64,000 nucleotides of DNA from an uncultured Bacteroidales bacterium (GTDB lineage Bacteria; Bacteroidota; Bacteroidia; Bacteroidales; UBA932). Below, piece by piece: positions 1 to 10,800 of the stretch. The position numbers and the translations under genes were made by a program. Numbering within the stretch: the first letter of the stretch is position 1; every line of letters begins with the position of its first letter. The notes beneath the pieces are model-generated. The model ran no database searches. It was not told where the DNA came from and saw only the letters and a list, made by a program, of their open reading frames with translations. The stretch lies in the NCBI GenBank assembly GCA_946405435.1, contig CAMJHF010000016.1, positions 1 through 64,000 on the forward strand. Direction: 5' to 3'.

Positions 1-330
1 ACCAACGACCTTACCCAGATGACCTTCGGCTTCAGCCGCGACGATGTGGGCACCTTCATGGGCGACTACCTCGGCAACAAGATTCTCGACGCCGATCCTT
101 TCCAGACCATCGACGTCAAGGCCGTGGGCAAACTCGTCGAGCTTGGCATCCAGGGCGGCCGCAGCAAGCGTCCCGACCTCAAGTGCGGCGTGTGCGGCGA
201 GCACGGCGGCGATCCCGACTCGGTACATTTCTTCAACCGTATCGGTGTCGACTATGTGAGCTGCTCTCCTTTCCGCGTGCCTATCGCCCGTCTTGCTGCA
301 GCACAGGCGGCCATAAAGCAGAGCGCTTAA
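1..330 (+). CDS. ppdK: pyruvate phosphate dikinase, C-terminal end (5' part outside window)
   Basis: The reading frame is open from the first base, so only the last 109 codons are present. The segment [11 protein letters not shown] carries the catalytic cysteine of the PEP/pyruvate-binding domain of PPDK, followed by the family's usual C-terminal block around [20 protein letters not shown]. The enzyme interconverts PEP, AMP and PPi with pyruvate, ATP and Pi in the cytoplasm and works in glycolysis or gluconeogenesis in anaerobic Bacteroidetes. The related PEP synthase has a similar end, but the motif spacing fits PPDK better. The next gene starts 37 bases downstream. Confidence 0.93.
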   Translation, partial: TNDLTQMTFGFSRDDVGTFMGDYLGNKILDADPFQTIDVKAVGKLVELGIQGGRSKRPDLKCGVCGEHGGDPDSVHFFNRIGVDYVSCSPFRVPIARLAAAQAAIKQSA

Positions 331-366
331 CAGAGTGGCCCGGAATTTGGGGTAAACGTAAGACGT

Positions 367-768
367 ATGAAACGATTTCTGACATTTGCCCTCGTACTGG
401 TCGCCGTGGTGCTTTCAGGCACCCCGGCGGCCGGTGTCGTTTCCGGCCGGGGCAAGCCCGACGAGCCCAGGATTGAATTCCAGCACCGATACTCCAGCAT
501 GCATCTTGACATGAAGCTCTCCAAACTCAAGACTATGAACTGGATGCTCCCCAAGGACCTTCGGCGCGAAATAGGGGACGACTACTACCCCCAGATACGC
601 CGCCAGCTGGCCACGAAAGACAAGATGCAGTACAAGGAGGGCGAAGCCGAAGTGCAGCGCTTCCCCGACGGAAAGGTAAAGCTTACGCTGACCTTCCCTA
701 ATTTCATAATGATAATAAGCAACGTCACCTGGGAACAGCTGGACGTTGTGTTTGCCGAGTATTTCTAG
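367..768 (+). CDS. small exported hypothetical protein
   Basis: This is a 133-residue protein that I do not recognise. It has a clear N-terminal signal peptide (MKRF, then a hydrophobic stretch to about residue 22, then Ala/Gly-rich cleavage context), so it is probably periplasmic or exported. The mature part is charged, with a basic middle (about residues 45-85) and a C-terminal half of alternating polar and hydrophobic residues that suggests beta strands. The first ATG follows the ppdK stop by 37 bases, and the downstream permease begins 14 bases after its stop, so the last two may be co-transcribed. No catalytic motif is visible. Confidence 0.72.
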   Translation: MKRFLTFALVLVAVVLSGTPAAGVVSGRGKPDEPRIEFQHRYSSMHLDMKLSKLKTMNWMLPKDLRREIGDDYYPQIRRQLATKDKMQYKEGEAEVQRFPDGKVKLTLTFPNFIMIISNVTWEQLDVVFAEYF

Positions 769-781
769 CATTTTCTTTCCT

Positions 782-2008
782 ATGACCAAACTATTCGACG
801 GTTTTTTCAGGCGGGCCGGCCTCCCGCAGCAGCTGTTGTGGGGTTTTGTGGGCGTGCTCATCTTCATGATGGGAGACGGTGTCGAGCAGACCTGGCTGAG
901 CAAGTACATTACCGACCAGGGTTTCAATTCGGCCGACTTGTTCGCCGTGTACGGTGTCACCGTGGCCATATCTTCGTGGCTTTCAGGCGTTATCGCCGAA
1001 ACCTTCGGTATCAAGCGCACAATGCTTGCCGGCTTCCTGCTGTACGTGTTTGGAGTTGCCGGGTTTGCCGGAATCGGCATGTCGCAGATGAATTTCCCGG
1101 TGCTCATGCTCACCTATGCCGTCAAGGGTCTGGGCTACCCCTTGTTCGCCTATACATTCATGGTATGGATAACTTACCGTGTGGAGCAGGACACGCTCAG
1201 TTCGGCACAGGGCTGGTTCTGGTTCGTCTTTACCGGCGGCCTCAACGTGCTCGGCGCGTACTGGGGCATCTTTGCCTTCAACCGCTTCGGCCCCCAGGCC
1301 GCACTGTGGTCCGCAATCGTGTTTGCTGTGGTCGGCGCATTCTTCGCGCTCTGGCTCAACAAGGCGCCGTCGGACAACCGCTTTGCTTCCGAGGTTCCGG
1401 AAGGCGGCCGTCTGAAGGCTTTTCTGAAGGGGCTTTCCATCCTAGGACGCGAGCCAAAGGTGCTGATGGGCGGAATCGTTCGCGTCATCAACACTACCTC
1501 CCAGTTCGCGTTTATCGTGTTCCTGCCCCTCTATATGTTCGAGTACGGGCTTACGCAAACCCAGTGGGCCTCTATCTGGGCGATCATATTCTTATTTAAT
1601 ATAGTATTCAACCTCGTTTTCGGAATAGTGGGGGACAAGATAGGCTGGAACCGCACCGTCACGTGGTTCGGCTGCATAGGATGCGCCGTGAGCGTACTGC
1701 TGTTCTACTATTCTCCGCAGATAATAAACAGTTATTGGTTCATACTGCTTTGCGGTTCGCTGTGGTGTATCTGCCTTGCTGGTTTTGTGCCCCTGTCGGC
1801 TCTGGTGCCGTCCCTTGTGGAGTCGGACAAAGGGGCGGCGGTGTCGGTGCTCAACCTGGGTGCCGGGGCCTCCGCTTTCGTGGGGCCGCTGCTTGTCCGC
1901 CTGCTACAGAAGCCTTTGGGCTATTCCAGAATTGCCTGGACCTTGGCCGTATTGTACCTGATAAGTGCCGTTCTGATGCGTTTTATCGGCGATAAGGGCA
2001 AAAAATAA
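782..2008 (+). CDS. MFS transporter, polyol permease (RbtT/DalT/CsbX)-like
   Basis: This 408-residue inner-membrane protein shows about 12 hydrophobic helices in two halves. The N-terminal part, WGFVGVLIFMMGDGVEQTWL, matches what I know of the ribitol/arabitol/alpha-ketoglutarate permease group (RbtT, DalT, CsbX), so it probably moves a small polyol or organic acid by proton symport. An earlier in-frame TTG overlaps the previous gene; the ATG at 782 is preferred because it directly precedes the amphipathic N-terminus typical of the family. A promoter for the next transcription unit starts 12 bases after its stop. The substrate cannot be read from sequence. Confidence 0.85.
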   Translation: MTKLFDGFFRRAGLPQQLLWGFVGVLIFMMGDGVEQTWLSKYITDQGFNSADLFAVYGVTVAISSWLSGVIAETFGIKRTMLAGFLLYVFGVAGFAGIGMSQMNFPVLMLTYAVKGLGYPLFAYTFMVWITYRVEQDTLSSAQGWFWFVFTGGLNVLGAYWGIFAFNRFGPQAALWSAIVFAVVGAFFALWLNKAPSDNRFASEVPEGGRLKAFLKGLSILGREPKVLMGGIVRVINTTSQFAFIVFLPLYMFEYGLTQTQWASIWAIIFLFNIVFNLVFGIVGDKIGWNRTVTWFGCIGCAVSVLLFYYSPQIINSYWFILLCGSLWCICLAGFVPLSALVPSLVESDKGAAVSVLNLGAGASAFVGPLLVRLLQKPLGYSRIAWTLAVLYLISAVLMRFIGDKGKK

Positions 2009-2019
2009 AGAGAAAAAAG

Positions 2020-2050
2020 TTGCATAAGAAAAATATTCTATATAAATTTG
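2020..2050 (+). promoter_or_regulatory. Bacteroidetes sigma-ABfr-type promoter for the lipoprotein region
   Basis: TTG at 2020-2022 and TAAATTTG at 2043-2050 are separated by 20 bases, which fits the -33/-7 consensus of Bacteroides (TTTG, 19-21 bases, TAnnTTTG). It would give a leader of about 115 bases before the ATG at 2175. Confidence 0.7.
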
Positions 2051-2068
2051 CGCGTTAATATGTTCCGT

Positions 2069-2098
2069 GGACCAGAGGGTTTGACGCCCGATTGGTCC
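2069..2098 (+). other. hairpin in the 5' leader of the 2175 gene
   Basis: GGACCA (2069-2074) pairs with TGGTCC (2093-2098), with an inner GGG/CCC pairing. The stem sits in the long untranslated leader and may act in RNA stability or translation control. It has no T-run, so it is not a terminator. Confidence 0.4.
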
Positions 2099-2174
2099 GT
2101 AGAATATACAGGCAAGGTTACTAAACCCTAGAACAAAATAAATTTTTATAACTAACTTTTTAAATTATTAATGT

Positions 2175-5100
2175 ATGAAAAAAATCTTTAGATTCGCAAT
2201 CGTGTGCGCCGTTGCCGGTGCTGCACTTTTGACTGGATGTACCAAAGATTTCACCTCCGACATTGATAACCTCAAGACCGAACTGGGCGAGGTCAAGAAG
2301 CTTGCCAAGGCCGCGAAGGACGCTATCGATGCAGGCGCCGTCATCACCAAGGTTGAGGATGTCGCCGAAGGAGTCAAGGTCACTCTGAGTGACGGTAAGA
2401 CCTTTACCGTCAAGAACGGAGCCGCAGGTAAGGATGCTACCATCTGGACCATCGGATCCGACGGTTATTGGTACGAGAACGGCACCAAGACCGACAAGAA
2501 AGCTGTCGGTACTGACGGCAAGAACGGTACCGAGTGGACCATTGGAGACGACGGCTACTGGTACAAGAACGGCACCAAGACCTCCGTCAAGGCTACCGGC
2601 GCTGACGGCAAGAACGGTACCGAGTGGACCATCGGCCCCGACGGCTACTGGTACAAAGACGGTGCCAAGACCGATGTCAAGGCCAAGGGCGAGGACGGAG
2701 CTTCCGGTTCCGGCACCCCTGGTGCAACCGGTGCAACCGGCAACTACTGGAAACCCGACGTGGACAACAACCAGTGGGTAGAGTACACCAGCGAGGATGT
2801 CGCTACCGGCAAGACCATGGCTCCTCTCTACACTACCGGTCCCGCATCCGGTGTCACCGCCATCTGGGATGACGAAAAAGGCACCCTCGAGTTCGCAAAC
2901 GTAGAGGGCAAGGCTGACGGCAAGCTCAAGATCGACCTTACCACCAAACTCAAGAGCCTCGCATTCGTTCCCGAGTACATTTTCGACGGTCTCGGCCTTA
3001 TCAATGCCACCGCCGTCTACGCTCCCAAGGTTGTCGAGGGCGAGAGCGCCGTTGGTACTATCGTAGTCAAGGGCTTCCCTACCCTCAGCCAGAAGGAAGC
3101 AGGTGAATACGTTACCTCCGCTGACATCAAGGTTGCTTACCGTGCCAACCCCCAGAACATAAAGATCGAGGATTATGCATGGGATTTTGTCAACCGTGAG
3201 GTCATCACCACCAAGGCTGCTGAAGACAAGAGCAATCTTGTAAGCATTGTCTCCGGTCCCGAGAAGCATGGCAATCACTACGATTTCACCATCAAGATCA
3301 ACGACGCCGTCAAGCCTCTTGGCTATAGCGAAGAGGGCGTGAAGAACGATATCGTCGCTCTGCGTGCCACCGCCAATAACGCCAGCATCGATGGAGCCAG
3401 CGAGATTATCGTCTCCGACTACCAGTATCTCAAGAACGAGGTTGTCAAGGACTTCCACATCATCCACAAAGATGGTGAGTTCCTTTACAATGACGGCACC
3501 AAGGATGTTGTTTACGAGTACGATTCCGACGATCCCAAGTTCTATCGTTGGGAGAAATTCGTTGCTATCGACGAGCCTACCGATTTCAACAACATCCCCA
3601 CTCCTACCACCACCGGTATCGACACTCCTGATCCCGGAACCGGCAAGAACCCCAAGGCTATCGCTCTGCCTTACAACGGCACCATCGATCTGCTTGACTA
3701 TGTCGACACCTACTGCCTTGAGAAGAAGGATCTTGCTTCCACCCTCGGAATCAATCCTGAATATACCTTCCAGTTCGCTGGTCTGAACGAGGCTACCAAT
3801 GAGTTCCTCAAGGGCACCGATCCTGACAAGGTTGTCTACCTTGCCGCTGACGTTGACAAGACCAACCAGAACAAGTTTATCAAGGGTATCACCAAAGACG
3901 GAACCGGCCACGTCATCAGCGTCAACGACGCTTTCGTGAGCCTCCTTTCCCCTGCTATCGGCCGTACTCCTCTTATCTATGTAAAGTCTTTCGTCAAGGA
4001 CGCTGCCGATAAGGAGTTTGTTCTTGCCGAGTGCCTTATCAAGCTCGAAATCACCGCTGAGGAAGCACCTACTCCTGAGGGCAAGGGCTGGGATGTATTC
4101 ATCTGGCACGATGTCACCTTCCCCAACACTCTGCCTGCTACCGCTACTTACATTGGTAAGAAGGATTCCGGTACCGCAAGTGCACCTCACCTCAAGAACT
4201 GCGAGAAGGAAGTTGGCAACGACTTCGCCGAGAAGGACGACGACCTGAACGTCACTTGGGACGAGGTCAACCCTTGGGTTCTCAATGCAGTTTGCGTGAA
4301 CATGTCCTACGAGGACTTCGGCGACAAGTATGACCTGAGCAATCCTAAGCTCATCCTCGCCGAGGGCAGCAAGGAGCCCGGTGCAGCACTTCCTGCAAAG
4401 GATAAGGCCGTCCTGGTTGATCCTGCTGACATCAACACCTATTACTCCGCATCCGGCAGTGGTCTTACCATCACCAGCCAGAGCCCGAGCAACTGGAAGC
4501 AGAGCACCAACATCGTCGACCTCAAGATCGACAACACCTTCAAGGAGCTCAACAAGCCCGCTGACGGCAAGCACTATGTGTATGTTGTCTATCCTGCAAA
4601 GGACAATACCAAGAACATCGACGTAGTTGTCAAGTTCAGCTTCAAGGTTGAGCCTCACGTCCACACCTGGACCATCCTCAAGAGGTACAACGACAAGAGC
4701 TGGTGGATCCTCAACCCTGACTACATCCAGGGACCTCAGGATCTTCTCATCGAGGGCAAGCCCGCTGCTGATGCCTACTATGGAGAAGGTGGTCTTGACG
4801 CTCCTGCCAAGTATGAAACTTACGGTGCTGTCCGCGTCAAGGGTCTCGAGAACGACCTCCGTTCTTCCTTCGTTGAGCACTTCAAGGAGTACGCCAACTG
4901 CTGGAAGAATGCCAACGAGGAGTCCAACTACATCTTCAAGATCTACAACTACATCAACGAAATCGTCGACATCGTCGAGGGTGGTACCACTACCGCTATC
5001 GCCAATGAGGCTGGATATGCAACTGTCACCATCTCCGGTGCTGATCTCAAGAAGATGGCTGAAGGCACTATGGTAAGCCCTGACATTCTTGTCAAGAAGC

Positions 5101-5834
5101 CCGCCGGCCTGAGCGTCGGCAAGGACATCCTTGTACAGGTAACTGAAGTTTGCAAAACCACCGCTGCTGGTGTCGCTGTAACCGAGCTTGAGAAGGTCGC
5201 TAAGGATTACACTGATAAGGTTGACCCTTACATATATGGCGAGGCTTACGTACAGGCATACTACTATGTCCTCTTCGAGGCCATCAAGCCTACCGTCAAG
5301 TTCAACGAGGTCAAGCTCGGCGACTTCAAGGATCAGAACGATTATGCTCTGTACTCTGAAATCGTAACGGGTGTCTTCGAGAGCGACGCTGCTGATGCCA
5401 TCGCACTCTTCGAGTGGCAGCCTGAGGTTAAGGACGAGGCTGGTACAGTAGTAACTGCTGCCGGTTGGAAGCTTGGTCCTTCAGCTGCAACCTACGGAAT
5501 TACCGACGCCACCAAGATCAGCTTCAAGATCAACAAGCTCATATACGGTCTGAACGACAAGGATACCGAAGACTCCTTCAAGGGTCGTCTGAGCATCTTC
5601 GAGGCTGGTGACTCTATCGAGCCTTGGCCTATCCCTCTTGGCTCCGTTGCTGAAGGCGGTATCAACTGGCGCAACGACGGTACCAACCTTGAGCAGGACA
5701 AGGTCGCAGGCTTCGAACTCGAGGTCTTCTACGACGGCGAGTCCCTTACCAAGGGTAATGGCAACGTAACAGTCATGAAGACTAACTCTAAGCCTCATCC
5801 GAATCACAATCAGGATGGTTCCATCTGGGAATAA
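2175..5834 (+). CDS. large surface lipoprotein with 90-bp repeats (locus A, gene 1)
   Basis: This is a 1219-residue protein. The signal peptide ends in the lipobox LTGC (Cys at about residue 22), so it is an outer-membrane lipoprotein. A short coiled-coil-like segment (about residues 25-55) is followed by a DUF4988-like stretch and three 30-residue repeats built on the motif TEWTIGxDGYWYKNG (residues 89-178), then a Gly-rich collagen-like GATGATG patch. From about residue 260 to 1040 it is clearly homologous to the middle of the fused lipoprotein at 11293. The C-terminal about 180 residues are not in that paralogue. No enzymatic motif is seen; an adhesive or structural surface role is inferred. 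It has its own promoter and a strong terminator. Confidence 0.88.
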   Translation: MKKIFRFAIVCAVAGAALLTGCTKDFTSDIDNLKTELGEVKKLAKAAKDAIDAGAVITKVEDVAEGVKVTLSDGKTFTVKNGAAGKDATIWTIGSDGYWYENGTKTDKKAVGTDGKNGTEWTIGDDGYWYKNGTKTSVKATGADGKNGTEWTIGPDGYWYKDGAKTDVKAKGEDGASGSGTPGATGATGNYWKPDVDNNQWVEYTSEDVATGKTMAPLYTTGPASGVTAIWDDEKGTLEFANVEGKADGKLKIDLTTKLKSLAFVPEYIFDGLGLINATAVYAPKVVEGESAVGTIVVKGFPTLSQKEAGEYVTSADIKVAYRANPQNIKIEDYAWDFVNREVITTKAAEDKSNLVSIVSGPEKHGNHYDFTIKINDAVKPLGYSEEGVKNDIVALRATANNASIDGASEIIVSDYQYLKNEVVKDFHIIHKDGEFLYNDGTKDVVYEYDSDDPKFYRWEKFVAIDEPTDFNNIPTPTTTGIDTPDPGTGKNPKAIALPYNGTIDLLDYVDTYCLEKKDLASTLGINPEYTFQFAGLNEATNEFLKGTDPDKVVYLAADVDKTNQNKFIKGITKDGTGHVISVNDAFVSLLSPAIGRTPLIYVKSFVKDAADKEFVLAECLIKLEITAEEAPTPEGKGWDVFIWHDVTFPNTLPATATYIGKKDSGTASAPHLKNCEKEVGNDFAEKDDDLNVTWDEVNPWVLNAVCVNMSYEDFGDKYDLSNPKLILAEGSKEPGAALPAKDKAVLVDPADINTYYSASGSGLTITSQSPSNWKQSTNIVDLKIDNTFKELNKPADGKHYVYVVYPAKDNTKNIDVVVKFSFKVEPHVHTWTILKRYNDKSWWILNPDYIQGPQDLLIEGKPAADAYYGEGGLDAPAKYETYGAVRVKGLENDLRSSFVEHFKEYANCWKNANEESNYIFKIYNYINEIVDIVEGGTTTAIANEAGYATVTISGADLKKMAEGTMVSPDILVKKPAGLSVGKDILVQVTEVCKTTAAGVAVTELEKVAKDYTDKVDPYIYGEAYVQAYYYVLFEAIKPTVKFNEVKLGDFKDQNDYALYSEIVTGVFESDAADAIALFEWQPEVKDEAGTVVTAAGWKLGPSAATYGITDATKISFKINKLIYGLNDKDTEDSFKGRLSIFEAGDSIEPWPIPLGSVAEGGINWRNDGTNLEQDKVAGFELEVFYDGESLTKGNGNVTVMKTNSKPHPNHNQDGSIWE
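2439..2708 (+). repeat. three in-frame 90-bp tandem repeats inside the 2175 gene
   Basis: The units start at 2439, 2529 and 2619. Each encodes 30 residues with the core WTIG-DGYWY-NG-KT-KA-G-DG. The period is exactly 90 bases, so unit gain or loss would keep the frame. Confidence 0.85.
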
Positions 5835-5850
5835 TATCCTCTGACTCAAT

Positions 5851-5885
5851 AAAAGGGGAGAGAGTGTGACTCTCTCCCCTTTTTT
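5851..5885 (+). terminator. rho-independent terminator after the 2175 gene
   Basis: A 15-base perfect stem (5851-5865 with 5869-5883) with a 3-base GTG loop ends in a T-run. The A-rich start of the stem makes it likely to work in both directions. Confidence 0.93.
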
Positions 5886-5911
5886 CAAATTATAGCTTTA
5901 TTAAACCAATC

Positions 5912-7867
5912 ATGAAAAACTTCTTAATTATGCGTTATCTTCGTTTCAGCTTATTATTTATACTGACAGCGGCAGTCCTGCATTCCTGCGTCAGCCGGGA
6001 TGTTGAGCCTGAATTGGTTTCGGGCGAGCCTGCCGTACTGCATGCCAGCTATGCAGGCGGACGTGCCACCAAAACTGAGTTTGGTGACTTTACGACTTCA
6101 AACAGTTACGCTCAAATCTATTGGAGCGCAGACGACGCCGTCAATCTCTTCAGCCAGGACAGCGAAGGCTCTTTCTTTTTTCAGACGGAGCAAGGCGGCT
6201 CTACAGCCACATTTATCAATAAATCCGCGGATGCCCAGCCTACCGGTTCTTCATTTCTGGGCCTCTATCCATATAACCAAGGAGCGACAGCCGACTTTGG
6301 TAATTCTTCAATTCTGACCTATATTCCATCTGACCAGACCGCTTATGACAATAAATTCGATCCCTCTGCTCTTCTTGCGGTAGGTAAATCAAGCACTCTG
6401 GAGATGGCTTTCTATAATGTTTGCAGCGGCCTTTGCTTTACGCTTAAGGATGGCGGCAAATACTCCTGGATTTCGCTTTCCGGCAATGACGGCGAAAGGA
6501 TTGCCGGTCAAATGACTATCTCTCTTTCCGACCCTTCGGCTCCCGTGGCTTCTCCTGCCGGTCAGGCTGTCGGCCAAGTGATTATAAATGCTCCCGAAGG
6601 CGGCACTTTTGCTTCCGGCACCGAGTATTATATTATGTTCCGTCCCGGTGAGTTCCAGAAGGGCTTTACCATGAAGTTCTATGAGCCCGGAGCCAACAAC
6701 CCTTCGGTTACTTGTGTATGCAATTCGTTTGTGGAGTTCAAGCGCGGAGTTTTTGCCCGTGTTTCAAATGTTGACGACCCCAGTAAGCTTGCTGCCATAC
6801 GCGACGGCTCCAACCTTGCCGCCGACGGCGAAACTGCCAACTGCTATATAGTCTCCGAGCCCGGTTCCTACAAGTTCCCTATGGTCATGGGTAATGATTC
6901 CGATAACACCCTGAGCGGAATTACCCGTGTTGCCACTCTTTGGGAAACCACTAACACCAGTACAGCTCCTTCGGTCGGGGACGTCATCGCGGATGTTACC
7001 TTCAACGGACATTTCGTGTATTTCAACACTCCGTCCACACTTAAGAACGGCAACGCCGTAATAGCTGCTTACCGCGGCAACGATATTGTATGGAGCTGGC
7101 ACATCTGGGTATGTTCCGGCTACGATGCCGAGGGCAGTGCCCAGACTCTTTATGGCAAGACTCTTCCCATGATGGACCGAAACCTCGGGGCCTTGAGCAA
7201 CAGCCCAGCAACAGGACTCACCAACGGCATGTTCTACCAGTGGGGCCGGAAAGACCCTTTCCCCGGAGCCGTGGAGATATCTGTCGCTGCTGACGGCGGC
7301 GCCGGAACCTACATTGCCACTACCGCCGGAGCGCTCAAGACTCACTCGTCCGTTGGCGTGACGGTCGATTACGTAGTGGCGCATCCCGACGAATTCATCA
7401 CTTCTTCCGACGGATACTGGTTGCCTGTGGCAATCAACTCCCTGTGGGGCATAACTGTTTCCAACGCTGTCGAGACTGCCGTCAAGTCTGTTTATGACCC
7501 TTGTCCTCCGGGATGGAAAGTCCCGCGTGCACGCGTTATGGACGGCACCCAGCATGTGGTTTCGCAGGAGGCCTGGGCCGGCCTGGACCAGACCGGTTTG
7601 TACAGGCGAGTGAGCACCGGCTTGTATCTCACTACTACGGCAAACACCCAGGCGTGGTATCCTACCAACGGCTATATCGACCGTAACGGCCGGGTTATCA
7701 TGGTCGGTCAGTACGCCTGCTACTGGTCCTGCTCATTCTATGGCGGCGGTATGTCCTTCGCCCTGGAACTCAGCCGCGACATGTCCGGCACGCTCCTGTG
7801 GAATCCTATCAAGTACGGCAAACTCAACGGCGAGGGCCACTCTGTCCGCTGCATCAAGGACAATTAG
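5912..7867 (+). CDS. fimbrillin-like / FISUMP-like lipoprotein (locus A, gene 2)
   Basis: This is a 651-residue lipoprotein (lipobox LHSC after the MRYLRF signal peptide). Two in-frame ATGs are possible, at 5912 and 5930; the second puts the signal peptide directly at the N-terminus. Residues about 45-290 look like a Bacteroidetes fimbrillin N-domain (RATKTEFGDF, later YPYNQ and the IPSDQTA strand). From residue 294 a module starts at AIRDGSNLAADGE and runs to the end; MMDRNLGAL, YQWGRKDPFPG and YDPCPPGWKVPRA are features of FISUMP-type fimbrial or tip proteins. The same module, ending identically in RCIKDN, forms the C-terminus of the 11293 protein. It lies 11 bases upstream of the Big_2 gene, so they form an operon. 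Confidence 0.86.
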   Translation: MKNFLIMRYLRFSLLFILTAAVLHSCVSRDVEPELVSGEPAVLHASYAGGRATKTEFGDFTTSNSYAQIYWSADDAVNLFSQDSEGSFFFQTEQGGSTATFINKSADAQPTGSSFLGLYPYNQGATADFGNSSILTYIPSDQTAYDNKFDPSALLAVGKSSTLEMAFYNVCSGLCFTLKDGGKYSWISLSGNDGERIAGQMTISLSDPSAPVASPAGQAVGQVIINAPEGGTFASGTEYYIMFRPGEFQKGFTMKFYEPGANNPSVTCVCNSFVEFKRGVFARVSNVDDPSKLAAIRDGSNLAADGETANCYIVSEPGSYKFPMVMGNDSDNTLSGITRVATLWETTNTSTAPSVGDVIADVTFNGHFVYFNTPSTLKNGNAVIAAYRGNDIVWSWHIWVCSGYDAEGSAQTLYGKTLPMMDRNLGALSNSPATGLTNGMFYQWGRKDPFPGAVEISVAADGGAGTYIATTAGALKTHSSVGVTVDYVVAHPDEFITSSDGYWLPVAINSLWGITVSNAVETAVKSVYDPCPPGWKVPRARVMDGTQHVVSQEAWAGLDQTGLYRRVSTGLYLTTTANTQAWYPTNGYIDRNGRVIMVGQYACYWSCSFYGGGMSFALELSRDMSGTLLWNPIKYGKLNGEGHSVRCIKDN

Positions 7868-7878
7868 AACTACACAAG

Positions 7879-10800
7879 ATGAAAACGACGTTTAAATCGC
7901 TCTTTATACTTTTGCTCGCTGCATTTACCTTTGCATGTGAGCAGGAACCGGTGCATGTAAGCCGCGTTAATCTGGACTTCGACACTTATACTTTAGTTGT
8001 GCAGGAAACTTTCCAGCTCACTGCTACAGTGTCCCCTTCGAATGCAGCGAACAGCCTTATCCGTTGGTCTTCGACAAACGGTGATGTTGCCTCCGTCAAT
8101 CAGGGTTTGGTCACCGCGCTTGCACCTGGTGATACCTGGATTATTGCGACATCCGATGAGTACGGCTATTCTGACATGTGTCATGTATTTGTTAACTCCC
8201 CAGATGCATCTTCTATCACTCTGGATGTATCTGAACTTACCCTGCATGAGCTGGAACAGTATATACTAAAGCCTTCGCTTGTGCCTGATAACGCCAATAC
8301 CAAATCTCTTGTATGGTCTTCTTCCAATACGGAGGTGGCCGCTGTCAGCGCCGGCGTGGTGCATGCGCTCAAGGCCGGCTCTGCAGTAATTACTGTTTCG
8401 GGTGAGAACAATGTTATGGCCGAGTGCGCCGTTACTGTGGTATGCGACCTCCTTGGCGTCAGGCTCGAGGATCATGACTTTTCCATGAAGATAGGAGAAA
8501 CCATCAAACTTGGTTCCCTCGTGCACGTTTATCCCGACAGGGCGTCGGACAAGTCTGTCACATGGTCTTCTTCCGATACAAGAGTCGCTACTGTTTCCGA
8601 AGCCGGTGATGTTACTGCAGTATCATCGGGTACTGCCGAGATTCGTGTGACCAGCGTTGCGAATGCCGAGCTTTATGATGTATGCACCGTGGAGGTGGAT
8701 ATTGCCGACATGGTGCTTAATGCTACCTCGCTCGACATGGTGGTGGAGGATACTTTCGACCTTGTTGCCTCCGAGCCTTCCGGCGTCCCGGTTGAAGGCG
8801 TCAGCTGGACAACCACCAATGCTGAGGTAGCCAGCGTAGACGGCAGCGGACACGTGGTTGCCCTTTCTGCCGGCAGTGCGGTCATCTGCGCCACCACGCA
8901 GAAGGGCGGACACCATGCCTTCTGCACCGTCAGCGTACGCAACAAGGTTGACGAGATTACCATGAGCCAGAGTTCGGCCGACCTGCTTATAGGCGGCGGG
9001 GACCTTGCCCTTTCGGTGGAGCTTGTACCCAAGGAGGCCGCAGATTATGTAACGATAGTCTGGGCTTCCAGCGACGAGACTGTGGCTACGGTTGACCAGA
9101 GCGGCAAGGTTACTCCTCTGTCCAGCGGAACTGCCGTTATAACTGCTTCTACCACAGATGGTAAAGTGTCGGACAAGTGTACAGTTACAGTTACCCAGCC
9201 TGTCACTTCCATCAGCCTTTCTCCTGAAACCCAGGTTTTGTGGACGAACGGCGAGCCCAATGTAGGTACGGTTACCGTTACCCTCGGTCCTGACAATGCA
9301 GAAGACAAGAGCTTCAATGCCGATTATTCCAACACTGCCTCCAGGAGCATCGTGCGCTTCAGCATTTCCGGCCAGACCATAACAGTCGAGCCGCTCAAGG
9401 CCGGCATGGCCAAGATTGATGTTGCTCCTGCAGTGCGTATTGACTTCCATCTTTACAAGTCTTTTGTGGTTGAAGTACGCACGCATGTCGAGTCGGTATC
9501 CATAGACGGCGAAGAGTCCCGCCTTATGAACGTTGGCGAGACTCTGGATCTCAAGGCCACAGTCCTTCCGGCAGATGCCTCCGACAAGAACATCAAGTCC
9601 TGGGGCTCGGACAACACTGATGTGGCCACCGTTGACAGTAATGGCAAGGTAACGGCAAAGGCTCCCGGCGACGCCGTTATTACGGTCACAACCATTGACG
9701 GCGAGAAGACTGCGTCCTGCAAGGTTACTGTGGCCCAGCCTGTTACCGGCGTTACTCTGGACAGGACCTCGCTCACATTTACCGAGGGCGATCCTTCCCA
9801 AACTCTTGTTGCCGCGGTGCTGCCAAAGGAAGCCGACCAGGGCGTTACATGGTCTTCGAGCAATACGTCTGTAGCTACGGTGGAGGATGGCACTGTTACG
9901 GCCGTTGCTGCCGGTTCCGCCGTCATTACCGCCACTTCAACTGCCGATTCCGAAAAGAAGGCCACATGTACTGTAACTGTCAATGCCAAGATTATCCATG
10001 TGTCGTCAGTTACTCTAAGTCCCAATACTCTTGAACTGACAGTGGGTGAGTCTAAAGAAATCAAAGTTACTGTGGGACCGAGTAACATCAGTCCGGGGGT
10101 TTCCCGGCTTTTGTTCTGGAGGTCGAACAACAACTCTGTCGCTACAGTCGATAATTATGGCAAAGTCACCGCTGTCAGCGCTGGAACTGCTACAATCAGA
10201 TGTATTTCGGAGGATAATGAAGAAGCTTTTGACGAGTGTGTGGTTACGGTCTCCCTTCCCCCCGTGCCGGTGGAATCCATCACTCTGTCAAAGACCTCGG
10301 CCACGATTGGTTATGGAGATGTTTTGAGGCTTGAAGCTACAGTGCTGCCAGATGACGCTACAAATAAGGAGATTGAGTGGACCAGCAGCAATACTGCCGT
10401 TGCTACGGTGGATCAGACCGGTCTGGTGACAGCCCTCCGAAAGACCGGAACGGCGGTAATCACTGCCAAATCCGTTGACAATCCGACCATTTTGGCCGAA
10501 TGTTCCATATCTGTCATTTCGCAGGTAGTTGCGCCTTCCGGCATTTCCATTATTCCTCGCAACTTCTCCATCTATGTGGGTCAGACAAAGAAAATACAAG
10601 GTACTGTCAGCCCTTCCAATGCTACGGACAAGACTATCAGTTGGGAGCCTGCCGGCGGAACCTATGTAATTGTGACTAATGTTGTTATGAGCAATGGCAC
10701 TTCTACCGCCTATATACAGGGAGCCAAGCCTGGCAACACCAATGTGTCGGCCTGGACGGCAGGACGCGAGTACTCCACCACGGCCCGTATTACGGTCTCC

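Noticed and set aside
2160..4880. A 906-codon open frame on the minus strand, opposite the 2175 lipoprotein gene
   Set aside because: It lies entirely antisense to a gene with a clear lipoprotein signal, repeats and a paralogue. The openness follows from strong codon bias and internal repeats; its own product has no domain.
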